Positions 47,249 through 56,350 are shown, counted from the first letter of the stretch. The stretch is 64,000 nt of DNA from Algoriphagus aquimarinus (GCF_900112005.1 NZ_FOKK01000002.1:62001-126000), one strand, 5' to 3'. Notes: generated from the sequence alone by a model not told the origin. Program-made: numbers and translations.

Positions 47249-47854
47249 TTATTCATCCTCTTCGTCCGTACTATCCGTATTGTATCCCATATTTTGGGCA
47301 TATCCTTGAAGCTTCTCTTTCAAAAGATTTCTTGCGCGATGCAATCTAGACCTCACTGTTCCGATAGGGATATCCAGAATCTTGGCCATCTCCTCGTACG
47401 TGAACCCTTCCAAGTCGCACAAGATAATTACTGTACGAAAATCCACTGCCAAGCTATTAAGTGCATTTGAGATCTCATCACCGAGCATATCCTTGACGGA
47501 TTCTGCCCTGAGATCACTAGTACTTTGGTAGTGAACATCATCCGAGTTGTAATAAGTTTCAACTTCCTGATAATCTACCTTCGTGGGCTGCTTGGATTTT
47601 TTCCTGTACTCATTGATAAAGCTGTTTTTCAGAATTCTGAAAAGCCACGCCTTAGCATTCGTGCCTTGCTCAAATGAGTTGATAAACCGATAGGCCTTCA
47701 GGTAAGTATCCTGCACAAGATCTTTGGCGTCATCTTCATCGAAGGTGAGCCTGTAGCCAAAATTGTACATTGAGTCTATGTGTGGCATAAACTCCCCATC
47801 GAAGATGGCATTTTTCTCTTCCTGAGAATATTTTCTGCGCTGAACTTCCGACAT
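47249..47854 (-). CDS. ECF-type RNA polymerase sigma factor
   Basis: A 201-residue sigma factor from ATG 47852-47854 (MSEVQRRKYSQEEKNAIFDG); the frame also reads back to a TTG nine codons earlier. Region 2 (about 25-95) includes YNFGYRLTFDEDDAKDLVQDTYLKAYRFINSF and KAWLFRILKNSFINEYRKK. Region 4 (about 135-190) includes VIILCDLEGFTYEEMAKILDIPIGTVRSRLHRARNLL with a helix-turn-helix. Group IV sigma factors of this type are held by the anti-sigma factor encoded next. It leads the operon with anti-sigma, gmk and nadD. An 8-bp inverted repeat lies 55-80 bases upstream. Confidence 0.93.
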   Translation of the reverse strand: MSEVQRRKYSQEEKNAIFDGEFMPHIDSMYNFGYRLTFDEDDAKDLVQDTYLKAYRFINSFEQGTNAKAWLFRILKNSFINEYRKKSKQPTKVDYQEVETYYNSDDVHYQSTSDLRAESVKDMLGDEISNALNSLAVDFRTVIILCDLEGFTYEEMAKILDIPIGTVRSRLHRARNLLKEKLQGYAQNMGYNTDSTDEEDE

Positions 47855-47908
47855 AAGCTCCAAAAGTAATGATTGGGCCAATTTATAACTAGAAAATGAG
47901 AATAATTC

Positions 47909-47934
47909 GAACGCATCCGATTTACAATGCGTTC
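47909..47934. promoter_or_regulatory. Inverted repeat between divergent sigma and acyltransferase genes
   Basis: GAACGCAT (47909-47916) and ATGCGTTC (47927-47934) form a perfect 8-bp inverted repeat with a 10-base spacer, placing the half-sites about two helical turns apart. It lies in the 125-base divergent region between the ECF sigma gene and the first LpxL-like gene. It could be an operator or part of an autoregulated promoter; there is no T-run, so a terminator is unlikely. Confidence 0.5.
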
Positions 47935-47979
47935 TAAAGCCTTCTTAAAAAAACCAACTAGTCTTACTTTACCAACGAG

Positions 47980-48819
47980 ATGTTTGCACTAAAAATCCTC
48001 TCCAGTCTCCCCTTATCAGTACTTTACGTTTTTTCTGACATACTCTATTTATTAGCGCGCTACGTGATTAGGTACAGAAAAAAAGTAATCGATGAGAACC
48101 TGCTTTATGCTTTTCCAGAGAAAACTTCTGCAGAGAGAAAGCAAATTCGAAATAAGTTTTACAGAAACTTCACAGATGCTTTCTTCGCCGAGACCATCAA
48201 AATGCTGACTATTTCCGAAAAAGAATTGCGGGAAAGATTCCAGGTAGTTAACCAGGAATTAGTAGATAAACCTGTGAAAGATGGAACAAGTGCATTGATG
48301 ATGGCTGGCCATGTTTTCAATTGGGAGATGGCAATTCTCGGTGTCGCGTTGAATACAAAAGTGACCGCCGAAACTGTATACCTCAAACTCAACAATGGCT
48401 TTTTCAATCAGTTGATGTTGGAGATCAGAACACATTTCGGAGGCATAATGACTGAGAAAAGCGCCTTCAGACGTAGCATGATTACGATGAGAAATACGCC
48501 AAGAATCGTGCACCTAGCCGCGGATCAAAGACCTCCTGTATCTGACGGTCGCTATACTCGGGAATTCATGAATAGACCTGCGTTGTTTTTCGAAGGTGGA
48601 GAAGTTCTGTCCAAAAAAATGAATCTCCCTGTTTTTTACGGCCAAATGACCAAATTAAAGCGAGGTCATTACCGCTTCGAATTCACCGAACTCGCCCGAC
48701 CACCCTACGAAGATCTTGCTGCACATAGCGTAACCGTTGAGTTTGCTAAAAGACTGGAAAAAAACATACGAATGCAACCTGACCTATATCTCTGGAGTCA
48801 CAAAAGATGGAAACTTTAA
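47980..48819 (+). CDS. LpxL/HtrB-type lipid A acyltransferase (copy 1)
   Basis: A 279-residue membrane-associated acyltransferase. One N-terminal membrane segment (LPLSVLYVFSDILYLLARYV), then DENLLYAFPEKTSAERKQIRNKFYRNFTD, the catalytic HX4E motif in GHVFNWEM (His111, Glu116), VYLKLNN, the LAADQRPP segment and a C-terminal PDLYLWSHKRWK. It would add a secondary acyl chain to lipid A (lysophospholipid acyltransferase-like fold). It is divergent from the sigma operon and followed by a paralogue 158 bases downstream. Confidence 0.92.
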   Translation: MFALKILSSLPLSVLYVFSDILYLLARYVIRYRKKVIDENLLYAFPEKTSAERKQIRNKFYRNFTDAFFAETIKMLTISEKELRERFQVVNQELVDKPVKDGTSALMMAGHVFNWEMAILGVALNTKVTAETVYLKLNNGFFNQLMLEIRTHFGGIMTEKSAFRRSMITMRNTPRIVHLAADQRPPVSDGRYTREFMNRPALFFEGGEVLSKKMNLPVFYGQMTKLKRGHYRFEFTELARPPYEDLAAHSVTVEFAKRLEKNIRMQPDLYLWSHKRWKL

Positions 48820-48977
48820 AATCACACTTCACTAGCTTTCACAGTATGTGCATAGGCATTTCTAATGTTATGAAAAGTTAGAAGTAAATCCGATTTAGGA
48901 TTCCGGGAAGAATTCAGTTGAATTCTCTTATTTTGCTATCGATTTAACATAACTCATCAGCAACTTCCCGGATTACC

Positions 48978-49814
48978 ATGTTTGCAATAAGACTTATTTC
49001 ACGTCTTCCGCTCTCTATTTTATACCTGCTATCTGATATCCTGTATTTAGTAGCCAGATTTGGGATCAAATACAGAAAGGAGGTAATCGATGAAAATCTT
49101 AAATTTGCCTTTCCTGAGAAATCAGATGCTGAATGTAAAAGCATCAGGAATAAATTCTACCGAAATTTCACAGATTCATTTGCTGAGACCATAAAACTTC
49201 TCACCATTTCCGAACAAGAGTTTGAGAAAAGATTTCAGCTAGTCAATACAGACTTTCTCGAGGAAGCGGCTTCTTCGGGAACCTCCGTGTTGCTAGTTTC
49301 AGGTCATTTATTCAATTGGGAAATGGGCGTAATCGGCATTAACCAAGCCATACAAACACCAGTAGAAACTGTTTATTTAAAGGTGAACAATCCCTTTTTC
49401 AACAACTTGATCAATACTATTCGGACACATTTTGGCGGAATTGTGACAGAAAAAAGGTGTTTTCGACGGACCATGCTTACCTTAGCAAAATCACCCAGAG
49501 TGGTATTGCTTGGTTCGGATCAGCGGCCTCCGAGTTCGGAAAAAAGATACAAAAGGGACTTCTTAAACAGACCCGCGGTCTTTTTTGAGGGAGCTGAATT
49601 TCTCTCTAAAAAGATGAACCTACATATCATCTATGGCAAAATGACCAAAATCAAAAGAGGGCATTATCGCTACGAGATGATCAAATTGGCAGAACCGCCA
49701 TTTGATAAACACCTAGAGCATAGCATAACCGATAAGTTCTGCGAAATGCTTGAAGACAACATCCGACTTCAGCCAGACTTGTATCTATGGAGTCACAAAC
49801 GATGGAAAATATAA
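48978..49814 (+). CDS. LpxL/HtrB-type lipid A acyltransferase (copy 2)
   Basis: A 278-residue paralogue of the preceding gene, colinear over its whole length: RLPLSILYLLSDILYLVARFGIKYRKEVIDENL, HX4E in GHLFNWEM (His110, Glu115), LGSDQRPPSSEKRYKRDFLNRPAVFFEGAE and PDLYLWSHKRWKI. Both copies keep the catalytic residues, so they may attach different acyl chains or act at different lipid A positions. Tandem gene duplication is the simplest origin. Confidence 0.92.
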   Translation: MFAIRLISRLPLSILYLLSDILYLVARFGIKYRKEVIDENLKFAFPEKSDAECKSIRNKFYRNFTDSFAETIKLLTISEQEFEKRFQLVNTDFLEEAASSGTSVLLVSGHLFNWEMGVIGINQAIQTPVETVYLKVNNPFFNNLINTIRTHFGGIVTEKRCFRRTMLTLAKSPRVVLLGSDQRPPSSEKRYKRDFLNRPAVFFEGAEFLSKKMNLHIIYGKMTKIKRGHYRYEMIKLAEPPFDKHLEHSITDKFCEMLEDNIRLQPDLYLWSHKRWKI

Positions 49815-49900
49815 ATTTTGAATTGAAAAATTGGAAGACGGGAAGATTGAAAAACTGGAAGAACTTGTCCGCCGTGGCGGATTGGAAGATTTACCGAATT
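49815..49900. repeat. Degenerate short tandem repeat and small palindrome
   Basis: The phrase 'attgaaaaattggaaga' recurs in imperfect form ('gattgaaaaactggaaga', 'ggattggaagat'). It is interrupted by TCCGCC-GT-GGCGGA (49868-49881), a perfect 6-bp palindrome. There is no coding potential. It resembles scattered intergenic repeats; I see nothing else in the rest of the gap before pcrA. Confidence 0.45.
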
Positions 49901-50029
49901 CATCTTTTTAATTAGAATAATCCGTTTCTCATAGCTTACCAGTCGCGTCATTAATTTTAAATTCTTGGCTCTTGAATCTAAAATCTTGATACTAACTACT
50001 TAAGTCTAGTGTCTTGCATACAAATAAAC

Positions 50030-52297
50030 ATGGAATACCTCGATAGTTTAAACCCAGAGCAGCGGCTAGCTGTGGAACATACGGATGGACCGGTGATGAT
50101 TATCGCTGGCGCCGGATCCGGAAAAACCCGTGTGCTTACCTACCGTATCGCTCATCTGATTTATGAAAAAGGCGTAGATGCCTTTAATATTTTATCGCTG
50201 ACTTTTACTAACAAAGCGGCGGCAGAAATGCGCCACCGTATAGAGACGCTTGCAGGACTGGAAGCCAGAAACACCTGGATGGGAACGTTTCACTCTGTTT
50301 TTGCAAAAATCCTGAGAGTCGAAGCTCCTAAAATCGGATATCCTTCCAATTTCACCATCTATGATTCAGACGACTCCAAGTCTCTGATTCGCACCATTGT
50401 GAAAGAAATGCGACTGGACGACAAAGTGTATAAAGCCAACGCCGTTCTATCTCGAATTTCTGGTGCCAAAAACCGGCTCATCACCTGGAAAGTCTACCAA
50501 GATGATCCCTATGTGAAAGCCGATGATGAAGCTGCAATGAAACCAAAAATGGGAGAAATCTACCAGCGCTATCAAGACAGGCTTTTCAAAGCCGGAGCGA
50601 TGGATTTTGATGATTTGCTTTTCAACACCAACGTGCTTTTTCGCGATCACCTCGATGTGCTGAACAAATACCAGCAGCGCTTCCGCTATGTGATGGTGGA
50701 TGAGTTTCAGGATACGAACCTTTCCCAATACCTCATCACCAAAAAGCTGGCGGCTGTTCATCAAAACATCTGCGTCGTAGGTGACGATGCACAAAGTATT
50801 TATGCTTTCCGCGGAGCGGATATACAAAACATTCTGAATTTCGAGAAGGACTACCCGGATCTATTTGTGGTGAAGCTGGAGCAAAACTACCGGTCCACCA
50901 AGACTATCGTGGACGCAGCGAATTCCATCATTGATAAAAATAAAGCACAACTCAAGAAAAACGTCTGGACTTCGAATGGAGAGGGAGATCTAATCGAACT
51001 CATCAAGGCGAGTACAGACAGCGAAGAAGGCAGAATCGTAGCCTCCACTATTTTCGAAGAGAGAAACACCAAAAAGCTCAACAATAGCGATTTCGCTATT
51101 CTCTATAGAACCAACTCCCAATCCAGAGCGATGGAGGAAGCCCTTCGCAAGTTGAACCTAACTTATAAGATCGTGGGAGGTCTTTCTTTCTACCAAAGAA
51201 AGGAAATCAAGGACCTCATGGCTTATATGCGCTTCACTGTGAATCCTGTGGACGAAGAAGCTTTTAAACGTATAGTCAATTATCCTAAGCGAGGAATCGG
51301 CGATACTTCTGTCGACAAGATTCTGGTTGCAGCTTTTGACCATGACATGCAGCTATGGGAAGTCGTGCAGAATGCGCACAGCTTCATCGGAGGCAGAGCA
51401 GCCAGTCAGTTGGATGATTTTGCGACGATGATCAAAGCATTCAAGATAGAAGTGGAACGAAAGGATGCTTTCGAAGCAGCAAGTAGCATTGCGAAGCAAA
51501 GTGGTCTTTTGCGCGAGCTCTATGAAGACAAAACCATAGAAGGACTGAACCGCTATGAGAACGTTCAGGAATTGCTCAACGGGATCAAAGAATATGTGGA
51601 TAATGAAGAAAATGAGGACAAAAGCTTAGGTTCCTTCCTTCAGGAAATTGCGCTGCTTACTGATAATGATCGGGACAAAGACACGACTGACTCCATTACG
51701 TTGATGACTATCCACTCCTCAAAAGGACTGGAATTTAAGCAGGTTTTTGTAGTAGGTTTGGAAGAGGATCTTTTTCCTTCGCAGATGATGATGCAGAGCC
51801 GGGAAGACCTGGAAGAGGAACGTAGATTGTTCTACGTCGCCGCGACTAGAGCGATGGATAAACTTTACTTCACGTATGCACTTACTAGATATCGTTACGG
51901 AAGATTGCTAAATTGTGAGCCTAGCAGGTTCTTAGAAGAAGTATCTCCTGACTGCATCAAGGTGAGCAAAAAAGTATCTTCTAAGGAAATGTCCGGTGCG
52001 TTCCGAAGAGAAGGATTACCGGGAACCTCGGAATCATCTGGTTATATTGGAATCAAAAAGAAGCCGGAATCCAGGATGCCTACCGCAATGAAAATTCATA
52101 CACCAAGTCCTGATTTCAAGCCATCCAATACGAACAATCTGAAAGCCGAGCAATTAATAGAGCATCCGAAGTTCGGCTTTGGAAAAGTTCAAAAGATTGA
52201 AACAGAAGGAATTAACCGAAAAGCGACGATTCAATTCGAGCATTTTGGTGAGAAAACATTATTACTTAGCTTTGCGAAGCTCAGAATTATAGACTAA
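50030..52297 (+). CDS. UvrD/PcrA-type DNA helicase
   Basis: A 755-residue superfamily 1A helicase from ATG 50030 (MEYLDSLNPEQRLAVEHTDG); a longer GTG reading from 50009 is less likely. Q motif NPEQRLAV, Walker A AGAGSGKT (about residues 26-33), motif Ia TFTNKAAAEMRHR, Walker B VDEFQDTN (Asp224-Glu225), motif III GDDAQSIYAFRGA, motif IV EQNYRST, motif V TIHSSKGLEF and motif VI ATRAMDKLYF are all seen. It translocates 3' to 5' on single-stranded DNA in repair and replication-fork clearance. The C-terminal part (HPKFGFGKVQKIETEG) is the Tudor-like polymerase-binding domain of PcrA. PcrA fits better than UvrD, but I leave the symbol blank. Confidence 0.95.
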   Translation: MEYLDSLNPEQRLAVEHTDGPVMIIAGAGSGKTRVLTYRIAHLIYEKGVDAFNILSLTFTNKAAAEMRHRIETLAGLEARNTWMGTFHSVFAKILRVEAPKIGYPSNFTIYDSDDSKSLIRTIVKEMRLDDKVYKANAVLSRISGAKNRLITWKVYQDDPYVKADDEAAMKPKMGEIYQRYQDRLFKAGAMDFDDLLFNTNVLFRDHLDVLNKYQQRFRYVMVDEFQDTNLSQYLITKKLAAVHQNICVVGDDAQSIYAFRGADIQNILNFEKDYPDLFVVKLEQNYRSTKTIVDAANSIIDKNKAQLKKNVWTSNGEGDLIELIKASTDSEEGRIVASTIFEERNTKKLNNSDFAILYRTNSQSRAMEEALRKLNLTYKIVGGLSFYQRKEIKDLMAYMRFTVNPVDEEAFKRIVNYPKRGIGDTSVDKILVAAFDHDMQLWEVVQNAHSFIGGRAASQLDDFATMIKAFKIEVERKDAFEAASSIAKQSGLLRELYEDKTIEGLNRYENVQELLNGIKEYVDNEENEDKSLGSFLQEIALLTDNDRDKDTTDSITLMTIHSSKGLEFKQVFVVGLEEDLFPSQMMMQSREDLEEERRLFYVAATRAMDKLYFTYALTRYRYGRLLNCEPSRFLEEVSPDCIKVSKKVSSKEMSGAFRREGLPGTSESSGYIGIKKKPESRMPTAMKIHTPSPDFKPSNTNNLKAEQLIEHPKFGFGKVQKIETEGINRKATIQFEHFGEKTLLLSFAKLRIID

Positions 52298-52363
52298 TCA
52301 CCTGCTCCCCTGCCTTTTGGTAATTTTTTCATTACCTTAATTAGCGCAAAATAGGGATGCATT

Positions 52364-53035
52364 ATGGAGCACTTTGAACAAGACAAACAAAAACTCATTT
52401 TGAAAGAATACGGCAAAAACATTCAACGTCTCGTTGATCATATCACGGCGATTGAAGATCGTGATAAGCGTACGCAGAGCGCATATACTGTGATAGAGAT
52501 CATTAAGCAGCTGAATCCTACTGTGAAGCAGGAAACCGACCAAAAGATTTGGGACGACTTGTACTTCATGTCAGACTTCAAACTGGACGTCGATGCGCCT
52601 TTTCCCATGCCAGAGAAGGAATTATTAGGGAAAAAACCACTTCCAATCGGCTATCCAAAAGGTGAGGTAAGATTCAAGCACTACGGTAGAAACATTGAAA
52701 AACTGATCGAAGGAGCTACCCTACTGGATGATGACGAAGAGCAGGAAGCCGCTATTATTTTCATCGGTCAGCTGATGCGTAGCTTTCATTCCACCTGGAA
52801 CAGAGAAAACTTTGACGATGCCATAATCTTGGACGACATTAAGACGTTATCCAAAGGCAAACTGCATATCGACCTTGAGAAGGTAAAAGAAAATGGTTTG
52901 TTTGAATCCAACACACACCGTGATTTCAAACCGCCTCTTCAGGAAGAGCGTAGTAACAATAAAAATAAGCGACAAAATCACAGCAATAAGCGTCGTCCTA
53001 ACACTGGTGGTCATAACAAAAAACGAAGAAATTAA
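52364..53035 (+). CDS. DUF4290 family protein
   Basis: A 223-residue soluble protein of the Bacteroidota-specific DUF4290 family. Core segments are LKEYGKNIQRLVDHITAIEDRDKRTQ, QKIWDDLYFMSDFKLDVDAPFPMP, YPKGEVRFKHYGRNIEKLIEGAT and FIGQLMRSFHSTWNRENFDDAIILDDIKTLS. The last 35 residues are a basic, disordered tail rich in Asn, Lys and Arg (NNKNKRQNHSNKRR), suggesting nucleic-acid contact. The function is unknown. Its stop overlaps the murA start (TAATG), so the two are translationally coupled. Confidence 0.88.
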   Translation: MEHFEQDKQKLILKEYGKNIQRLVDHITAIEDRDKRTQSAYTVIEIIKQLNPTVKQETDQKIWDDLYFMSDFKLDVDAPFPMPEKELLGKKPLPIGYPKGEVRFKHYGRNIEKLIEGATLLDDDEEQEAAIIFIGQLMRSFHSTWNRENFDDAIILDDIKTLSKGKLHIDLEKVKENGLFESNTHRDFKPPLQEERSNNKNKRQNHSNKRRPNTGGHNKKRRN

Positions 53036-54342
53036 TGGGTTCATTTCGGGTCAATGGTGGAATTAAACTCAAAGGCGAGATAATTCCCCAGGGAGCAAAA
53101 AACGAAGCACTTCAGATTCTTTGCGCAGTTCTCCTTACATCGGAGAAAATCACCATTTCCAAAATCCCTAACATCGTAGACGTCAATAAGCTTATCGAGC
53201 TATTGAGCGATATGGGCGTGAAAGTCACTAAAGAAGGTCCAGAGACTTATACTTTCCAAGCCGATGAAGTCAATTTGGACTTCATGGCAACGGAAGAATA
53301 TTTGAAAAAAGCATCAGCCCTAAGAGGCTCAGTTATGCTTCTTGGTCCTTTACTAGCACGTTTCGGCACAGGTAAGCTTTCTAAGCCAGGAGGAGATAAA
53401 ATTGGTCGCCGAAGAATGGATACCCACTTTACTGGTTTCCAAAAACTTGGCGCCAAATTCAACTACGACGCTAAAAATGAGATTTTCCACATCGATGGAA
53501 AAAATCTAAAAGGTTGCTACATGCTGCTAGATGAAGCATCAGTAACTGGAACGGCAAATATCGTGATGGCCGCAGTGATGGCCGAAGGTACCACCACTGT
53601 GTACAACGCAGCTTGCGAACCTTACCTTCAGCAGCTTTGCGACATGCTAAACCGTATGGGTGCAAAAATCTCTGGCGTAGGCTCAAATCTTCTGACTATC
53701 GAAGGCGTGAAAAAACTTGGAGGCACCACACACAAGATGCTTCCTGATATGATTGAAATCGGATCTTTCATCGGCCTAGCGGCCATGACTCAATCCGAAA
53801 TCCTTATTAAAGACTGTCAAATCCCTAGACTTGGAATCATTCCTGATACGTTCCGAAGAATGGGAATCCAACTTGAGTTTAGAGGAGATGATATTTTCGT
53901 TCCTGCACAGAAGCATTACGAAATCGAAACTTTCATTGACGGCTCTATCCTGACGGTTGCAGATGCGATCTGGCCAGGGTTCACTCCGGATTTACTTAGT
54001 ATTATTCTGGTCACAGCTACTCAGGCAAAAGGCACTATCCTTGTTCACCAGAAAATGTTTGAATCCCGTTTATTCTTTGTGGATAAGCTAATCGAAATGG
54101 GCGCTCAGATCATTCTTTGTGATCCGCATAGAGCTACCGTAATTGGTTTGGATAGAAAAACAGATCTAAGAGGAATCAGAATGACATCTCCTGATATTCG
54201 TGCTGGTGTGGCACTGCTAATAGCAGCACTTTCGGCCAGTGGCACTTCTATCATCGATAATATCGAGCAGATTGATCGTGGCTATCAAAACATTGATGAT
54301 AGACTGAGAGCACTTGGTGCAGAGATCGAAAGAATTTCATAG
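53035..54342 (+). CDS. murA: UDP-N-acetylglucosamine 1-carboxyvinyltransferase
   Basis: A 435-residue MurA, first committed step of peptidoglycan synthesis (PEP plus UDP-GlcNAc). Seen: QGAKNEALQILCAVLL (substrate Lys-Asn), ALRGSVMLLGPLLARFG, TSPDIRAGVALLIAAL and QIDRGYQNIDDRLRALGA. The active-site loop reads PGGDKIGRRRMDTH, where most bacteria have PGGCxIGxRPVDxH: the Cys that fosfomycin alkylates is Asp121. Asp variants in Mycobacterium, Chlamydia and Borrelia are active and fosfomycin-insensitive. It overlaps the DUF4290 stop by one base, and a terminator follows. Confidence 0.96.
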   Translation: MGSFRVNGGIKLKGEIIPQGAKNEALQILCAVLLTSEKITISKIPNIVDVNKLIELLSDMGVKVTKEGPETYTFQADEVNLDFMATEEYLKKASALRGSVMLLGPLLARFGTGKLSKPGGDKIGRRRMDTHFTGFQKLGAKFNYDAKNEIFHIDGKNLKGCYMLLDEASVTGTANIVMAAVMAEGTTTVYNAACEPYLQQLCDMLNRMGAKISGVGSNLLTIEGVKKLGGTTHKMLPDMIEIGSFIGLAAMTQSEILIKDCQIPRLGIIPDTFRRMGIQLEFRGDDIFVPAQKHYEIETFIDGSILTVADAIWPGFTPDLLSIILVTATQAKGTILVHQKMFESRLFFVDKLIEMGAQIILCDPHRATVIGLDRKTDLRGIRMTSPDIRAGVALLIAALSASGTSIIDNIEQIDRGYQNIDDRLRALGAEIERIS

Positions 54343-54361
54343 AATCAGGAAATCAATTTAT

Positions 54362-54395
54362 AAAGAGGGCTTTGGATTCAAAGCCCTCTTTTTTT
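54362..54395 (+). terminator. Terminator after murA
   Basis: A 13-bp perfect stem, AAAGAGGGCTTTG (54362-54374) with CAAAGCCCTCTTT (54379-54391) and a GATT loop, then more T residues. It lies 20 bases after the murA stop. Confidence 0.92.
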
Positions 54396-54630
54396 CAAGT
54401 AATATCTGATTTGAATTGCACTTTTTTCATCAAAAAAAACCGGACTAAAGATTAAAATACCCAAGCAGCACCCCTTTTGACCTAGTCCACACCTAATCAG
54501 GTAGATAGACAATACTACACTACAGGCGATTTTAACTGTAATCAAAATAAATACCTCAGCAATATTCTCTCATTCCATTCCTTCTCATATTTTTTGGTAA
54601 ATTCTAGCTCGATTAGCCAAAACAACCTAT

Positions 54631-56349
54631 ATGACAAAGAAAAAACTCCGTAGCCAAGATTGGTACGGGCGCACTGGAAAAGACGGATTCATATATCGCT
54701 CCTGGATGAAAAACCAGGGATTCCCTCATCATCTTTTTGAAGGAGATAAACCCGTAATTGGAATCTGCAACACTTGGTCAGAACTCACACCTTGCAATGC
54801 TCACTTTAGAGATCTAGCTGATGCACTGAAGCGTGGAATCTGGGAGGCAGGCGGCTTCCCATTGGAATTCCCCGTGATGTCTTTAGGTGAATGCTCGATG
54901 AAACCCACAGCTATGCTTTTCCGAAACCTTGCTAGCATGGATGTGGAGGAAAGTATCCGCGCTAATCCTATGGACGGGGTAGTGTTGATGTGTGGATGTG
55001 ACAAAACAACCCCTTCTTTAGTGATGGGAGCTGCTTCCGTAGATTTACCAGCGATGGTCCTTTCTGGCGGTCCTATGTTGGTCGGTCGATTCAAAGGAAA
55101 AAAAATCGGTACTTCTGACATTTGGCGCTTTGCGGAAGACTTCAAACTAGGCAAAATCTCCCAAGAGGAAATGATAGAAGCTGAAGCAGCCATGTCTCGT
55201 TCAGTGGGCTCTTGCGCTCCGATGGGAACTGCCTCTACGATGGCTGCGATGGTCGAGTCACTTGGACTTTCCCTTCCGGACAATGCAACTATTCCTGCCG
55301 CTGATTCCAGAAGAAAAGTACTTGCACATATGACGGGAATGCGCATCGTAGAAATGGTGAATGAAGACCTGAAAATGAGTAAAATCCTTACTCGTAAGGC
55401 ATTTGAAAATTCCATTATGGTCAATGCAGCCTTGGGAGGATCTACCAATTTCATCCTTCATTTAACGGCTATTGCTAAAAGAATCGGAGTAGATATAGAC
55501 TTGACAGATTTTGATAAGTTCTCGTCAATGATCCCGCTGATTGCCAATGTGCAACCATCTGGCGAGCATTGGGTGGAAGACTTATTCTATGCTGGAGGAC
55601 TTCCTGCAGTAATGAAGGAAATAGAAAAATACTTACACCGGGATTCGATTACTGCGAATGGAAAAACAATTGGTGAAAACATAGAAAAAGCTGAATGCTA
55701 CGATAGAAATCTGATTGGGACATTTGAAAAACCAATCAAACCTGAATCTGGTATAGCAGTCCTGAAAGGGAATCTTTGTCCAAATGGTGCTGTCATCAAA
55801 CCATCTGCCGCCACTCCAAGTCTATTGACGCATACGGGACGTGCGGTTGTGTTTGAAAATATTGACGATTACAAAGCTAGAATTGATACTCCGGAATTGG
55901 ACATCGACGAAACCTGCGTGATGGTAATGAAGAATGTAGGGCCAAAAGGATATCCAGGCATGCCGGAAGTAGGCAACATGGGTTTACCCGAAAAACTCCT
56001 TAAGAAAGGTATCAAAGACATGGTTCGTATTTCTGACGGTAGAATGAGCGGAACAGGATATGGTACAGTCGTACTTCACGTTTCTCCAGAATCAGCTATC
56101 GGAGGCCCATTGGCTTTTGTGCAAAGTGGAGATATGATTGAGCTAAATGTGCCAGCAAGAACGTTGAATCTGATGATTTCTGAGGAAGAATTTGAGAAGA
56201 GAAGAGCGCTATTCAAGCCACTTAATTTGCCTTATGAGCGTGGGTACGTCAATCTTTTCCTTGACAAAGTTAATCAAGCACACGATGGAGTTGATTTTGA
56301 CTTCCTTCAAGGAAGCTCAGGATCAGAAGTAAAGCGAGATTCACATTAA
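54631..56349 (+). CDS. IlvD/Edd family dehydratase, arabonate-dehydratase-like
   Basis: A 572-residue iron-sulfur dehydratase. The three cluster Cys are Cys55 (WSELTPCN), Cys123 (CGCDKTTPS) and Cys195 (GSCAPMGTAST). The arrangement LRSQDWYGRTGKDGFIYRSW, MKNQGFPHHLF, VMKNVGPKGYPGMPEVGNMG, DMVRISDGRMSGTGYGTVVL and the C-terminal DFLQGSSGSEVKRDSH match L-arabonate/sugar-acid dehydratases rather than the branched-chain enzyme IlvD. It should dehydrate an aldonic acid to a 2-keto-3-deoxy sugar acid. An SDR and a decarboxylase-like gene lie downstream beyond a transposase. The exact substrate is inferred. Confidence 0.88.
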   Translation: MTKKKLRSQDWYGRTGKDGFIYRSWMKNQGFPHHLFEGDKPVIGICNTWSELTPCNAHFRDLADALKRGIWEAGGFPLEFPVMSLGECSMKPTAMLFRNLASMDVEESIRANPMDGVVLMCGCDKTTPSLVMGAASVDLPAMVLSGGPMLVGRFKGKKIGTSDIWRFAEDFKLGKISQEEMIEAEAAMSRSVGSCAPMGTASTMAAMVESLGLSLPDNATIPAADSRRKVLAHMTGMRIVEMVNEDLKMSKILTRKAFENSIMVNAALGGSTNFILHLTAIAKRIGVDIDLTDFDKFSSMIPLIANVQPSGEHWVEDLFYAGGLPAVMKEIEKYLHRDSITANGKTIGENIEKAECYDRNLIGTFEKPIKPESGIAVLKGNLCPNGAVIKPSAATPSLLTHTGRAVVFENIDDYKARIDTPELDIDETCVMVMKNVGPKGYPGMPEVGNMGLPEKLLKKGIKDMVRISDGRMSGTGYGTVVLHVSPESAIGGPLAFVQSGDMIELNVPARTLNLMISEEEFEKRRALFKPLNLPYERGYVNLFLDKVNQAHDGVDFDFLQGSSGSEVKRDSH

Positions 56350-56350
56350 T

